Source: Nectonema munidae
Lineage: Eukaryota; Nematomorpha; Nectonematoida; Nectonematidae
Assembly (NCBI GenBank): GCA_030549495.1
Contig: JAUIRK010000029.1
Span: 222,928-286,927 of the forward strand
Reading direction: 5' to 3'
DNA: 64,000 nt
Shown here in pieces: positions 36,646 through 48,600 of the stretch (its first letter is position 1; each line of letters starts with the position of its first letter). Below the pieces are notes generated by a model that worked only from the letters and a program-made list of their open reading frames with translations, was not told where the DNA came from and did not search any database. The translations under genes were made by a program, and so were the position numbers.

Positions 36646-36999
36646 TCAGCTGTTTTCCACACCACCATTGAGGTACAGCATATAAGCGCATTAACTTTTT
36701 TTTAAGTGGAAGTTTCCCCAGTAGGTATATCGTAACCACTGTTTAAATGTATACTGTTTTTAAACCTCTTTTGTGTTTTTGTAATTTTATTTTGTCGTTT
36801 TGTAATTCTCTTTTAGTAATTTTTTTCACTTGTAATTGTAATTGTGTCTTTTTTTGAATTCTTTCATATATCAATTGCCTTGTTAAAATATTGTTACATA
36901 AATTTTTTAGTTCCTCCTTTATAAAAATGTACAAATGATTGGTAAATAATTTTTTTTCTTTCTTTCTTTATTATTTTGTAATTCTAATTGGTTTCCAAA

Positions 37000-37215
37000 C
37001 TAAGAGAGATATTCTATTGCAAAAAAATAATATAGAACTGCAAAAAAACAAAATAGAAATGCAAAAAAACAAAATAGAATTAAAAAGAAACAAAACAGAA
37101 AATTAAAAGAAGAAAATAGAATAAAATATGACAAAGTACAGAAGCAAAAGGAAAAAATAGAATTGGAAAGTGATACAATAGAATTGGAAAAGGACAAAAT
37201 AGAACTAAAATGGTA
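37000..37215 (-). repeat. 21-bp minisatellite at the ORF 3' end (left arm)
   Basis: Imperfect units of the kind TTGCAAAAAAACAAAATAGAA or TTGGAAAAGGACAAAATAGAA. They overlap the last codons of the ORF at 37080-38201 and give its hydrophobic C-terminal tail. Confidence 0.75.
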
Positions 37216-38201
37216 TATATTAAATAATTATTTTTTAACTCGTTTCTGCATTCTAAGGGAATTTGACTCTGCAACTTCTTGCTTTCATTCCTTTCTACTT
37301 GGACTCTCATTTTTTTTCTCTTCTTTTTATTCTTGATCGACTCATTCTTCTCCAATTTGCGTGTGCCTTCTTTCTCAATCTTCTTGCATTTGTATTCGAA
37401 CTCTAAAGACTTCATTTCATTATTTGCCTTGCTTTCTTTTTCGAGATTTTCACATTTCATTTCTTTGAGCCCATCTTTTCTAGCTTCGGAGTTGATTAAG
37501 AAAGAGTTCATATTTTCGACATCTTCAACGAAATTAGTCAAATACTCAAACCTATTATTGGGCTTGTTTTCTTTTTTATCCTGTTTAGGCTTGTTTTCTT
37601 TTTTATCTTGTTTAGGCTTATTCTCTTTTTTCTCCTTTTTAGGCTTATTCTCTTTTTTCTCGAGTTGCGATAAACTTTTTTGTTTTTCTTTTTCTAAATT
37701 TACAATTTCAGCATTTTCATGTGTTACACGTTTATCAATAATTTGTGTTTCAATGTTATTTTCAAACTCTTCATTAGCTATTTTCTTCATCTCTTCCTTT
37801 TTGTAGGGATGAGGTTTTACGAAAGTTGGTGTGGGTTTCTTTTCAAAAATCTTGCTCATTCCTTCAACATCATCTAGACTGGAAACAAATTCCTCATTTC
37901 TCTTGACATCCTCAAGAGGTTTATATACATGTGAAGTCTTTATTTCTTTGCAAACAGAATTCGCGTTTTTGTGAAGTTTATTTCCTTCAATTTCATGCTT
38001 TTCTTCATTGACCTTTCTTATATTTTTCCCTTTGATTTCAGGTTGGACTTCTACGCATGAGCATTCGTCGGGCTTTGAAAAAATAGCTGTGCAAGCTTTT
38101 CTTATCATTTCTTCGCACAACAAAGCGCAAGCCTCAATTATTATGTTTCCGAACGTGGCCATTATCATAGAGTGCTTTTTATAAAAGTGACAGTAACGCA
38201 C
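37080..38201 (-). CDS. Unknown Lys/Glu-rich protein, palindrome copy 1 (373 codons)
   Basis: Uninterrupted frame. The likely start is the ATG at codon 14 (MATFGNIIIEACALLCEE), since the first codon of the open frame is not ATG. Residues about 14-45 are hydrophobic and Cys-containing, ending in CSCVEVQPEIKG. Residues 60-330 are highly charged, with long Lys/Glu stretches likely to form coiled coil. Near 190-220 a 9-residue repeat (KENKPKQDK type) occurs in tandem, one unit more than in the partner copy. The last ~40 residues are hydrophobic (LVLFCPFPILLYHF) and come from the minisatellite, so the biological end may be earlier. The partner at 46983-48056 is about 92% identical and also open. 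No family recognised. Confidence 0.5.
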   Translation of the reverse strand: MRYCHFYKKHSMIMATFGNIIIEACALLCEEMIRKACTAIFSKPDECSCVEVQPEIKGKNIRKVNEEKHEIEGNKLHKNANSVCKEIKTSHVYKPLEDVKRNEEFVSSLDDVEGMSKIFEKKPTPTFVKPHPYKKEEMKKIANEEFENNIETQIIDKRVTHENAEIVNLEKEKQKSLSQLEKKENKPKKEKKENKPKQDKKENKPKQDKKENKPNNRFEYLTNFVEDVENMNSFLINSEARKDGLKEMKCENLEKESKANNEMKSLEFEYKCKKIEKEGTRKLEKNESIKNKKKRKKMRVQVERNESKKLQSQIPLECRNELKNNYLIYTILVLFCPFPILLYHFPILFFPFASVLCHILFYFLLLIFCFVSF

Positions 38202-39350
38202 TTTCTATAGTCATTAGAATACTCATCGTAATTTCATTGGTCATACAATTAAATACATTTCATTTGGTTATACGTTTGCGATGCATGCATGTCATTTATC
38301 GTTCGGAATATTACGCGTAGTGTGTAAAGATGCGTATGTTATCATACGCTATTTATAACACAATTTTGTATATCTTACGTGCTACAAATGAAATGTATTC
38401 GTCTACAGAGCACAAGGTTCACGCTCATAACTGCATTCGGACCTTAAAATATATCTATGCTATATTTTTGTATGTTATAGAGATTTTTAATAACCTTTTA
38501 GAGATTTTGTAATAACATTGATGTTGATTTAAATTTTTTGGAGATCTATCCATCTGTTGAATAATAGCTCTTTAAAAAAGTTCTTTACATTATTTGAAAT
38601 CTGGTAACTTAATTTCTTATTAAAGTTTGATAACTTTTATCAATCTATTTTCCGTGTCAATAATACTAGAAAAACTAATGAAACATCGAAAAGTGTCAAT
38701 TGACGAAATTACATATTGAATGTTTGTCAATAGAATAGCCAATTATATCCAACAATTATAAAGACAATTTAATATTCAAAACAAAATTAAGTTGCAATAA
38801 ATTTAATTAAAATTATTTTCGCATATTTTGGAAGTCCTAAGATGACAACTCGCGTCATTTTGCAGGAATCACAATTCATTTAGGTCTCTTTTATGATCAA
38901 TTTGTGGCATAACACATATGAAAAGCTTGCAGATCGATAAATAAAGAGAAACAGATAAGGAATGCAAAAAAATGTTATGATACCCTCTATATTCGAATAT
39001 TGGTCAAGTGTTCTTCCAATAAAAGATACAAAATAATTTAAATTGCAAGTGATAGAAAAATCGATATTCTTTGATAAGTTAAAGGAGTGATTATCAACTT
39101 TTTTTTTTAAATTTGTGGACCTTTAATTTTTATTTCTCACAATTTTATATTTTAAAAAATATGAGAATAAGTAAATCGTATTTTTTATTTGTTTACTTTA
39201 ATTTTTTGTAGTATATATTTTAACACTGTTTATCTATTGAGGTGGCGTTGATTTAATTAGAGAGAGTGGAATGGAGACTAAATAGTTTCATTTAGGGTTG
39301 AAAGGAGAATCAGAATAGCCTGGATATTCTAAAATTCCTTGTCAAGATGG

Positions 39351-40187
39351 AACGGATTATTCACACATAGTAGCCATGTTCCTGAAAATAAAAGCTTATA
39401 ATTTTAATACGGATTAAACACAAGTGTTTACGGTATATATCTTTCATGTCAAGAACAAATAAAATGAGGCTTATCTCTATGGAACTGGACAATAAGACCT
39501 CTGGACAATTCAGCCTCTGAATATATTGATACATTGCTTTGAGGCCGAAATGTCCAAAAGCCAAATTGTCCTTTGTCCTAAATCCTGTAAATTCATTGTC
39601 CAATGGTAAATTCATTGTTGGGTGAATTGGTCGATGATCAATATTATTACATGCGCGCACGCACAAACACATGCACAGATACAAAAATTGTTACAAAAAG
39701 TCATCTTTAAAATTTTAAATAAAAAAGAGATCTTAAAACATAAAATTTATATTGATTTATATTTATTTTTATTGAAAGTGTTCGAAAGTTAAATGATGAT
39801 TTATTGCTCTTAAATATTCAAGATTACCTAATTTTCCAAAGTTATTTACAACTCATTGAATTCTTAGAGCAGAACCTTCATATTTTTTTCTTAAAACAAA
39901 AGATTCAGTGCCAGACAAAACCATTTGAACTCCTACTTCAACTCTAATCTGTTCTTTTTTTTTAACATATTTATAAATTTCGATCAAAAGCTCCAAGTAA
40001 GTAAGCATTTATTTCACAAAAGTTCACAAAGAAAAATATGAGCACATATGTAGACAAACAACTGTAAAATAAAACAAAACACACACTAAAATAAGTTAAA
40101 TTCAAAAAAAAAAAACTCAGGTACTTTTGAAGGTAAGCGTCAAAGGCCAATCAGCCAATTATCCAATAAAAAGTTAAAAGCGAACTA
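39351..40187. other. Palindrome spacer, no gene seen
   Basis: Non-coding. Contains loosely repeated phrases (e.g. GAGGCCGAAATGTCC near 39545) that resemble sequence near 15755. Confidence 0.5.
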
Positions 40188-42908
40188 CACTGTAAATAAT
40201 GTGTTTAGAATCTAAACACAATTCTAAACGTCAAATTTGTCTCGACTTTTAAACGCGTTTACATATAACGCGTTTATACTAAAACATAATTTGAGGCGTA
40301 TAGATTTAAACACTTCTGACGTAATCATTTTAAATATGATTTATGTTTACCGTTTATACGTTTAAATTGCTACTAAACTATTTGGACAAATTTAAGCTTA
40401 AAAATGTTATAAAAAAGTGAGTCTAAAAACTTTATTCAAACTACTTTCAATATATAGAGAAAAAAATCGGTTTTTACATCAAAATTCTTTATAACATTTT
40501 TCAAATTTTATAAGGTTTGATCCCTTATAAAACGGACTCGAATCCTCCAAAATTTCTTTTTGCAGAAAACCCAAAAGTTGAAAACTTTTTGAATAGTGTA
40601 AGTCAAACACAAAATAAATCTGTAGTAGCTAGGTTATTGCCATCTTGATATCATTATCACAGGTGTAAATCAATCCATCGCCAACTATTTTGATTTTTGA
40701 AACTTGATTGCTTTCCAGAAAAATTAAGAGCTTGGGTGACGAGTTTATGTTAGAAGTTTTTTCTGACTGTTCTTCAAAAGACTCCTAAAATATTAGAATA
40801 TAATGGAATACTTATAAAAATTAAAATATATACTTTTATCTCTTCCATTAAAAAAACTTTGTTTTGATTTTTCTTGACTTTAAACTTATTTTCTAAAACT
40901 TTCAAAATCATGAATTCTTCTAAACTTTGGAACTCCTGTAAAAATACTTAATGTATATTTACATTTCAAAAGAAACAAAAAACTCTTACATCTAATTTAT
41001 TTCTAAATAATATTTCAGTCTTTGTAACAAAACAGTCCAGTTTTCTTTTATTGCTTCTTCTTTCAACTCAGGCTTCAACAAGTAAAATTCTTCCTCGATC
41101 TAAATAGAAATAAAGAAAATATATAAAATTACAAAATTTCAAAAAAAGCTTACGTTTTTCAAACTTCTTAAAAATTTAAATTTTTTAATTATAGAGTATA
41201 CATTTTTTCCAATCATAGCTTCTACTGTGTTTCTTCTTGGAAAAGTTATTTTAAGAGCTGAACAATAATTTTCCCTATCCCTATTTTCAATGTTTTCAAA
41301 AGAATATAACACTTTTGCGCATCATTCAATGAACATTCGCTAAATTCTTCTAAAAAAACAAATATAATTCCCGAAGAACAAGGAAAAGTTATTATCATAC
41401 CATTTTGATCACAATTAAAATATTCTTTCGCTGTTCTTTTGGAATTTTTCTTTTTTGTCGATGGTGAATTTTTCCACTTCCACCGCAAATTTCTTACTTT
41501 TTGAGACAACTTCGCTGTAAAAAAAGACTGAAAGACAAACATTTATATTTTCATGAATAAATATAAAATTACCCAAGAATTTTTCCCATGTGAAAAACCT
41601 ATACATGGATATTTTTGATGCATCAATTGTCCGAATGTGTTGTAATCTTCTTTTGTCCTCAAACAATCGTCGCTCAAAGCATCAAATGATATTTCTTCGA
41701 TCATTTTATCAAAAATTTTCAAAACTTACCCTTTTCTCAAATAATTTTCTATGTACTGAGATAGTTTAGGCAAATTTTTTGCTGTAATATTTTCTGTATG
41801 TTTTTCGTTAGTCAAGTTTTTTAATAAAGAAGCAGAATTTGATGAAATTTCATTTATGGAAATTTTGGAAATGCCATTTGAAGTATTCAAATTTTTACTT
41901 TTACCATATGAAACTAGCATGTCAAGTTTTTTAAGATGTCCAATAGAAGACTGACTTAAGTTCAACTATAAATGCTGAATCATAATCATTTCCTGTTTCT
42001 AACCTTGAACATTCAACATTTAAGTCATCACTATCATCGTAAAGCGAATCGTGATGATCATAGCTGTCTGATATACCTAAATGTTTGCGATTACAATGTT
42101 TCCTAAAAACATTATAATTCCTGAAAGAAATACCACACCCTTTAAAAGAACAATTTACAATAAAGTTAGGATATTTCTATGACGATAAACTAAGGGAAAC
42201 AAAAAATCACTGTGGTTTGGCAAAAAAAAAGTACAAATTTTACATTTATGCATTGGGGTTATTAAAAATTTGTATATTAATATAATACTAAACCTATTTT
42301 TTGAATAATTATAATAATAAACCTGTGAGAAGGGGAATAATGATCGAACTTGATTTCGGAAGCAGTGCAAAAACAAAAGCAAATTCTAGTACATCTCTAA
42401 TAAGAGAAACGTAAGGGCACTTCTTTAAACTTGAAAATAGTGACAAACTTCAAGAACGAACTTCTGTAAGTTTTTGAGTTTAGTTGGTATACTGACGCAA
42501 ACCATATAATAGCAGCCAGATGTCCTTATTTATCCTCCACCCCCACCTCTTCTCCTCTTCATATATGCATATACAAATATAAACGGGTGAAAGAAAAAGA
42601 AGGTTTTCTTAAAAGATTTCTTTTTGTTTTCTTTCACCAACAATCGAATGAGAGAAAGCAAGAAGAACGAGAGAAACGCCTCAACTTTCACTTCTCAGAG
42701 TTGAGTTGGGTGAGATTATATATCTTATATACATTCAATACATCTCTCAATCATATTGTGTACAAATTAGACTCGTTCTAATCGCATCTGCCACATGTTA
42801 GTTGTTAAGATATTTGCCATTTTTAGTAACTTGTAAACTGTTGTGTTTACAGCTGAAACGCGTTTAAGCAGCCTAAGTAATGAAATTCTAAACACATTAT
42901 TTACAGTG
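40188..42908 (-). mobile_element. CACTA (EnSpm)-like transposon in the palindrome spacer
   Basis: Perfect 24-bp inverted ends begin CACTGTAAATAATGTGTTTA, flanked by TA on both sides (a 2-bp target duplication, or part of a longer terminus). Subterminal palindromes AAACGCGTTTA occur near both ends (about 40249, 40267 and 42856), as in CACTA elements with subterminal protein-binding repeats. Length is 2721 bp. The minus strand carries a broken multi-exon gene. The superfamily rests on the CACTG ends and the subterminal repeats, not on a recognised transposase. Confidence 0.7.
40660..42175 (-). pseudogene. C2H2-finger gene fragments inside the CACTA-like element
   Basis: At about 42165-42085 (minus) is a C2H2 finger: CSFKGCGISFRNYNVFRKHC then NRKH. 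Acidic DDSDDLNVECSRL follows, and then a 79-codon frame (41965-41726; LNLSQSSIGHLKKLDMLVSY). Further exons follow: 41666-41575 (FGQLMHQKYPCIGFSHGKNS), 41542-41246 (KLSQKVRNLRWKWKNSP), and EEFYLLKPELKEEAIKENW near 41095-41040. The phrases recall C2H2/SAMD3-like proteins carried by some animal EnSpm elements. That link is from memory and uncertain. Confidence 0.45.
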
Positions 42909-42909
42909 T

Positions 42910-44340
42910 ACACATGCACTATTTGTTTTGAAAGAAGTTTCTTTAGCTTATTCGCAAAAATTCCAAAACCTATATCGAAGCTGCCTAAAACTTACGATGA
43001 CTTGGTCGCCCAATCCTAGCATATTCTACGTAGTCATAAACTGGTTGAACTTCTGTAAATTATTTCGTTCGTATAATTCTCTAAAATATTGAACAAGGAG
43101 GAACACACGCAAGAACTGGAACCATGCGCAGTTTTAAAGCAAAGTCAAAGTCTTGCTCCTACTTTTGCTGCAAACTATAATGACCTTGAATGAAGCGAGA
43201 AACTCACTTTAAAAAGTGAAAAAAACAACCTTTCGAAATTGCATTATAAAAACTTTTAAACTACATTAATATTATTTCTGGTATTATAGTTGAATTTAAT
43301 GATTTTATTTTTGAAACTAATTGTTCATAACTTTTTTTTCCATTGCTAATAAAAATAAGTACATTTGTTAACATTAGTTTAGGGAATTGATCGTGGTAAA
43401 CTTATACATATATTTCAGAGAAACTTTTTATTTTTTTTATAAAAAACATAAATCCAACATCTAATCCAAAGAGTTTTTCCTTAAATGGAGTATTCCAAAT
43501 CACAAATAAGAAATAGACTTGACGATAAAATTCTTTTAATTTAATTTTTATCATATATCCATTAAATCCTTAGGTAAAATATATTAGTGAGTTAAATATC
43601 TTAGCAGTCAAGGAAAAATCTTTTATAGATGGCTAAATCGCATATCTATAGCTATTACTCTAGATTATAACATTTTTTTTGCCTTCGTCTCCATAATCTT
43701 GAGTAAAATACATCTCCTGTTTAAAAAATCTTGTTAAAAAATCTTTGCTTAATATCCTAGAAGCGGCTTACACGGTTAATTTTTTTAAAAAATAAATTAT
43801 GACTTATTTATTGTTGCTTATGAATTCTAAGCGTCTCCTTTGACCACTTCCCTGAAAGAAAAATACTCACTTAGGTTAAAAAAAAAAACTTTTCTTTGAA
43901 TGATAGATTACGCTGATAATAATGAGATAGAGTAATCTTGATGTCAATAAGTAACAAACAACTCTTGACTCAATTTTCGGAAATATTTTTGTGCACATAA
44001 GTATTTTTAAGTGCACAGCGGCAGTTTTAACTGATAAAGGATTAACCTGGCCAGCCTGCTGCTCCGTCATATCCATTGAGTCCTCTCTCTCTCTCCACGT
44101 CATGATATATATTTTTTTAAACCTTACTGCAACCGAAGCTTTTTGGAGGAAGACCTTTCCGCTAGAAGCTATAGAAGCTTTCAAAACAATCAACCCCTCC
44201 ACAAAAAGAATTTTTCATTGAAATACGACCACTTATAAATAACTACCTTTATTTTATATAAAAATGTTACAATCACAAATCAAATATCACCGCATGAGCT
44301 ATATAAAATATGTGAATACTAAATATGTACTTTTAAGTCT
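42910..44340. other. Palindrome spacer, no gene seen
   Basis: Frames at 43876-44221 overlap on both strands and have no recognisable domain. Confidence 0.5.
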
Positions 44341-45395
44341 TTATTTCAACACATATATCTAGGTTTGAAAGATTTCTTTACATCACTTATTCAAAAGATT
44401 CATGAAGGCTACAGAGAGGGGCGCATTCGAATCAGTATTTTGATACTTATTATACAAAAAGACGCCACTGTGACTAACTTTAGAATTAAAAGTTTCTCCC
44501 TTGGGAACCGGAATGCATTCGTGACAAATTAGTATGCCATCTGTTTCATTATATTGCAAACAAAATGTTTCAATGTGATCATTGACATTTATGCATTTTC
44601 TCAGTGACTATTCTAAACTTTGCTTGTAATCAACTTCATCAGGTTCAGAATTAGGTGCATTTGTCATTTTAAAAGTATTATCCCAAAGAGAAGTTTCTTT
44701 AGATGAAGGTGGCGTGTGAACTTTTTCTCTGAAACAAAGTTCTCTAAATCTTCAACTTGTAATTTTAAGCGAGACACTTCTAAAGAAATGTCTTCAAGAT
44801 AGTTTGGCGCAACTCCTCTATCCTGTCCGAAAGAAGACTTATTTCCTTCTTGTATATAGCATGAGGCACTTTCTTGCGAAATATTTGAGACATTTAAAGA
44901 TTCATTATATATTTATCTTTAGGAATGGATCTGACATTTGAATTATCATCAAAAGATTTATTTGGTAGTGTGTCTTCAATCATATCACACCACCCACGGA
45001 AAGGTCAATTGTTTCTCCTGATTCAGTAGAGACATTTGAAGAGCTATTTCCCTTTATACTGAAAAAGTGAGTGATTGTGATTTTTGATTGTTCTTTTCCC
45101 CGCAAATCTTTGCTGTTTTCTGTGGATGCAATCTTTCTAAATTCATGTTGTAGTTTTTGCGTTTGATTTGCTTCTCACAAACTCTACAGTTGAGTGTTTC
45201 TCTGTGGCTCAAAGGTTTGAAAAAGCTTCTTTCTGAAACTCACTTTCTGCGTCCACATCTTTCCCATACTCATTTTCTGCAGCTACATCTTTTTCAGGCT
45301 CATTTTCTACCAGCACAATTTTATCAAGATCTTTGTCTGCAGCCACATTCTCACTTTCGATGTCATTGTCTGTTTGTTTTGATGACATATTTACT
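44340..45395 (-). pseudogene. Decayed unidentified coding sequence with zinc-finger-like start
   Basis: Minus strand from the ATG at about 45388: an acidic tract (SSKQTDNDIESENVAADKD) and then, in another frame, LNCRVCEKQIKRKNYNMN with LERLHP, a C-x2-C...H finger-like segment. Later pieces are NYLEDISLEVSRLKLQVEDL, HIETFCLQYNETDGILICHE and SGVFLYNKYQNTDSNAPLSV. Composition and phrase order look protein-coding, but frame changes and stops interrupt it. It is probably a transposon-derived gene; the family is not recognised. Confidence 0.45.
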
Positions 45396-45604
45396 AAAGA
45401 ATATTAACTTTCTGAAAAATGAAAATGTAAGTGAATTAAAAGATTTGTAACAAATAAATATTAACTACAACGCATTTATCAACACAAAACAACTGACTAA
45501 AGCTAGAGAAAATATCGGTCATTGAATCTACCGGAAGTTGCCGATCTAGCCGAAGTCTTCAGCAAATATAACCTTTCAAAGCTTTCCGCAGCGTTCCAGG
45601 TACC

Positions 45605-48600
45605 CCATCTTGACTAGAAATTTCAGGATATCCAGGCTATTCTGATTCCCCTTTCAACCCTAAATGAAACTATTTAGTCTCCATTCCACTATCTCTAATT
45701 AAATCAACGCCACCTCAATAGATAAACAGTGTTAAAATATATACTACAAAAAATTAAAGTAAACAAATAAAAAATACGATTTACTTATTCTCATATTTTT
45801 TAAAATATAAAATTGTGAGGAATAAAAATTAAAGGTCCACAAATTAAAAAAAAGAAGTGATAATCACTCCTTTAACTTATCAAAGAATATCGATTTTTCA
45901 ATGACTTGCAATTTAAATTATTTTGTATCTTTTATTGGAAGATCACTTGACCAATATTCGAATATAGAGGGTATCATAACAATTTTTTGCATTCCCTATC
46001 TGTTTCTCTTTATTTATCGATCTGCAAGCTTTTCATATGTGTTATGCCACATATTGATCATAAAAGAGAACCGAAATGAATTGTGATTCCTGCAATGAGG
46101 CCAGTTGTCAATCTCTATTAACGACTTCCAAAATATGCGGAAATAATTTTAATTAAATTTATTGCAACTTAATTTTGTTTTGAATATTAAATTGTCTTTA
46201 GAATTTTTGGATATAATTGGCTATTCTATTGACAAACCTTCAATATGTAATTTCGTCAATTGACACTTTTCGCTGTTTCATTAGTTTTCCTAGTATTATT
46301 GACACGGAAAATAGATTGATAAAAGTTATCAAACTTTGATAAGAAATTAAGTCACCAGATTTCAAAAAATGTAAAGAACTTTTTCAAAGAGCTATTATTC
46401 AACAGATAGATAGATTCGTCTCAATTGACAGTATATCGCTAATTTTAATTTTAAAAAATTAAACCACTTAAAAGTGTTTTTAAAGTACCAACTTTGCTCC
46501 CTAATTTTTACCAACTTATTGACTCATCCAAAAAAGATACTAAAAAGTCTACCATCCATTCCAGGATATCCAGGTTAACCGATTGTACCTGGATAACGAG
46601 GAATTCCTGAAACTTTTCCCTCTTTGTTGTTGCTAGGATCGCCAAAAAAATTAAATCAACATCAATGTTATTACAAAATCTCTAAAAGGTTATTAAAAAT
46701 CTCTATAACATACAAAAATATAGCATAAATATATTTTAAGGTCCGAATGCAGTTATGAGCGTGAACCTTGTGCTCTGTAGACGAATACATTTCATTTGTA
46801 GCACGTAAGGATATACAAAATTGTGTTATAAATAGCGTATGATAACATAACGCATCTTTACACACTACGCGTAATATTCCGAACGATAAAAGACATTCAT
46901 ACATCACATACGTATAACCAATGAAATGTATTTAATTGTATGACCAATGAAATTACGATGAGTATTCTAATGACTATAGAAAGTGCGTTACTGTCACTTT
47001 TATAAAAAGCACTCTATGCTAATGGCCACGTTCGGAAACATAATAATTGAGGCTTGCGCTTTGTTGTGCGAAGAAATGATAAAAAAAGCTTGCACAGCTA
47101 TTTTTTCAAAGCCCGACGATTGCTCATGTGTAGAAGTCCAACCTGAAATCAAAGGGGAAAATTTAAGAAAGGTCAATGAAGAAAAGCATGAAATTAAAGG
47201 AAATGAACTTAACAAAAACGCGAATTTTGTTTGCAAAGAAATAAAGACTTCAAATGTATATAAACCTCTTGAGGATGTCAAGAGAAATGAGGAATTTGTT
47301 TCCAGTCTAGATGATGTTGATGGAATGAGCAAGATTTTTGAAAAGAAACCCACACCAACTTTCATAAAACCTCATCCCTACAAAAAGGAAGAGATGAAGA
47401 AAATAGCTAATGAAGAGTTTGAAAATAACATTGAAACAGCAATTATTGATCAACTTGTAACACATGAAAATGCTGAAATTGTAAATTTAGAAAAAGAAAA
47501 ACAAAAAAGATTATCGCAACTCGAGAAAAAAGAGAATACGCCTAAAAAGGAGAAAAAAGAGAATAAGCCTAAACAGGATAAAAAAGAAAACAAGCCTAAT
47601 AACAGGTTTGAGTATTTGACTAATTTCGTTGAAGATGTTGAAAATATGAACTCTTTCTTAGTCAACTCCGAAGCTAGAAAAGATGGGCTCAAAGAAATGA
47701 AATGTGAAAATCTCGAAAAAGAAAGCATGGCAAATAATGAAATGAAGTCTTTAGAGTTCGAATACAAATGCAAGAAGATTGAGAAAGAAGGCACACGCAA
47801 ATTGGAGAAGAAAGAGTCGATCAAGAATAAAAAGAAGAGAAAAAAAATGAGAGTCCAAGTAGAAAGGGATGAAAGCAAAAAGTTGCAGAGTCAAATTCCC
47901 TTAGAATGCAGAAACGAGTTAAAAAATAATTATTTAATATATACCATTTTAGTTCTATTTTGTCCTTTTCCAATTCTATTGTATCATTTTCCAATTCTAT
48001 TGTTTCCTTTTGCTTCTGTATTTTGTCTTATTTTATCTTATTTTTTCTTTTTGTAATCCTATTTTCTTTTGCAATTCTATTTTGTTTCTTTTTAATTCTA
48101 TTTTGTCTTTTTGCATTTGTATTTTGTCTTTTTGCAGTTCTATATTATTTTTTTGCAATAGAATATCTCTATTAATTTGGAAACCAATTAGAATTACAAA
48201 ATAATAAAGAAAGAAAGAAAAAAAATTATTTACCAATCATTTGTACATTTTTATAAAGGAGGAACTAAAAAATTTATGTAACAATATTTTAACAAGGCAA
48301 TTGATATATGAAAGAATTCAGAAAAAAGACACAATTACAATTACAAGTGCAAAAAATAACTAAAAGAGAATTACAAAACGACAAAATAAAATTGCAAAAA
48401 CACAAAAGAGGTTTAAAAACAGTATACATTTAAACAGTGGTTACGATATACCTACTGGGGAAACTTCCACTTAAAAAAAAGTTAATGCGCTTATATGCTG
48501 TACCTCAATGGTGGTGTGGAAAACAGCTGGCTTTCAATTTTTTAAAATTAAATTTATATTTGTTATATTTATATTATTTTGACATGTACTCTTTATATAT

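Larger units (their letters stand above)
35355..39350 (-). repeat. Left arm of a 14.5-kb palindrome
   Basis: Reverse complement of 45605-49835, followable by eye along its length. Outer landmarks are AAATTTAGTTTTTTTCATCA near 35400 and its partner near 49780. The inner landmark is AGAATAGCCTGGATATTCT near 39315 and its partner near 45640. It contains an inner hairpin, 21-bp minisatellites and a Lys/Glu-rich ORF. Identity looks about 90-95% with indels. Confidence 0.9.

Noticed and set aside
37279-37806. Minus/plus shadow frames over the Lys/Glu-rich ORF
   Set aside because: Phe/Leu/Ser-rich complements of Lys/Glu codons; likewise 47000-47365 and 47450-47878.
41246-41542. Host gene in the palindrome spacer
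   Set aside because: It lies between the CACTA-like inverted ends with other exons of the same element, so it is element-borne.
43876-44221. Overlapping ORFs on both strands
   Set aside because: No domain, no repeat relation, ordinary for chance.
47001-47007. TATAAAA just before the Lys/Glu-rich ORF
   Set aside because: It lies only about 15 bp before the start codon, too close to place a transcription start ahead of the ATG.
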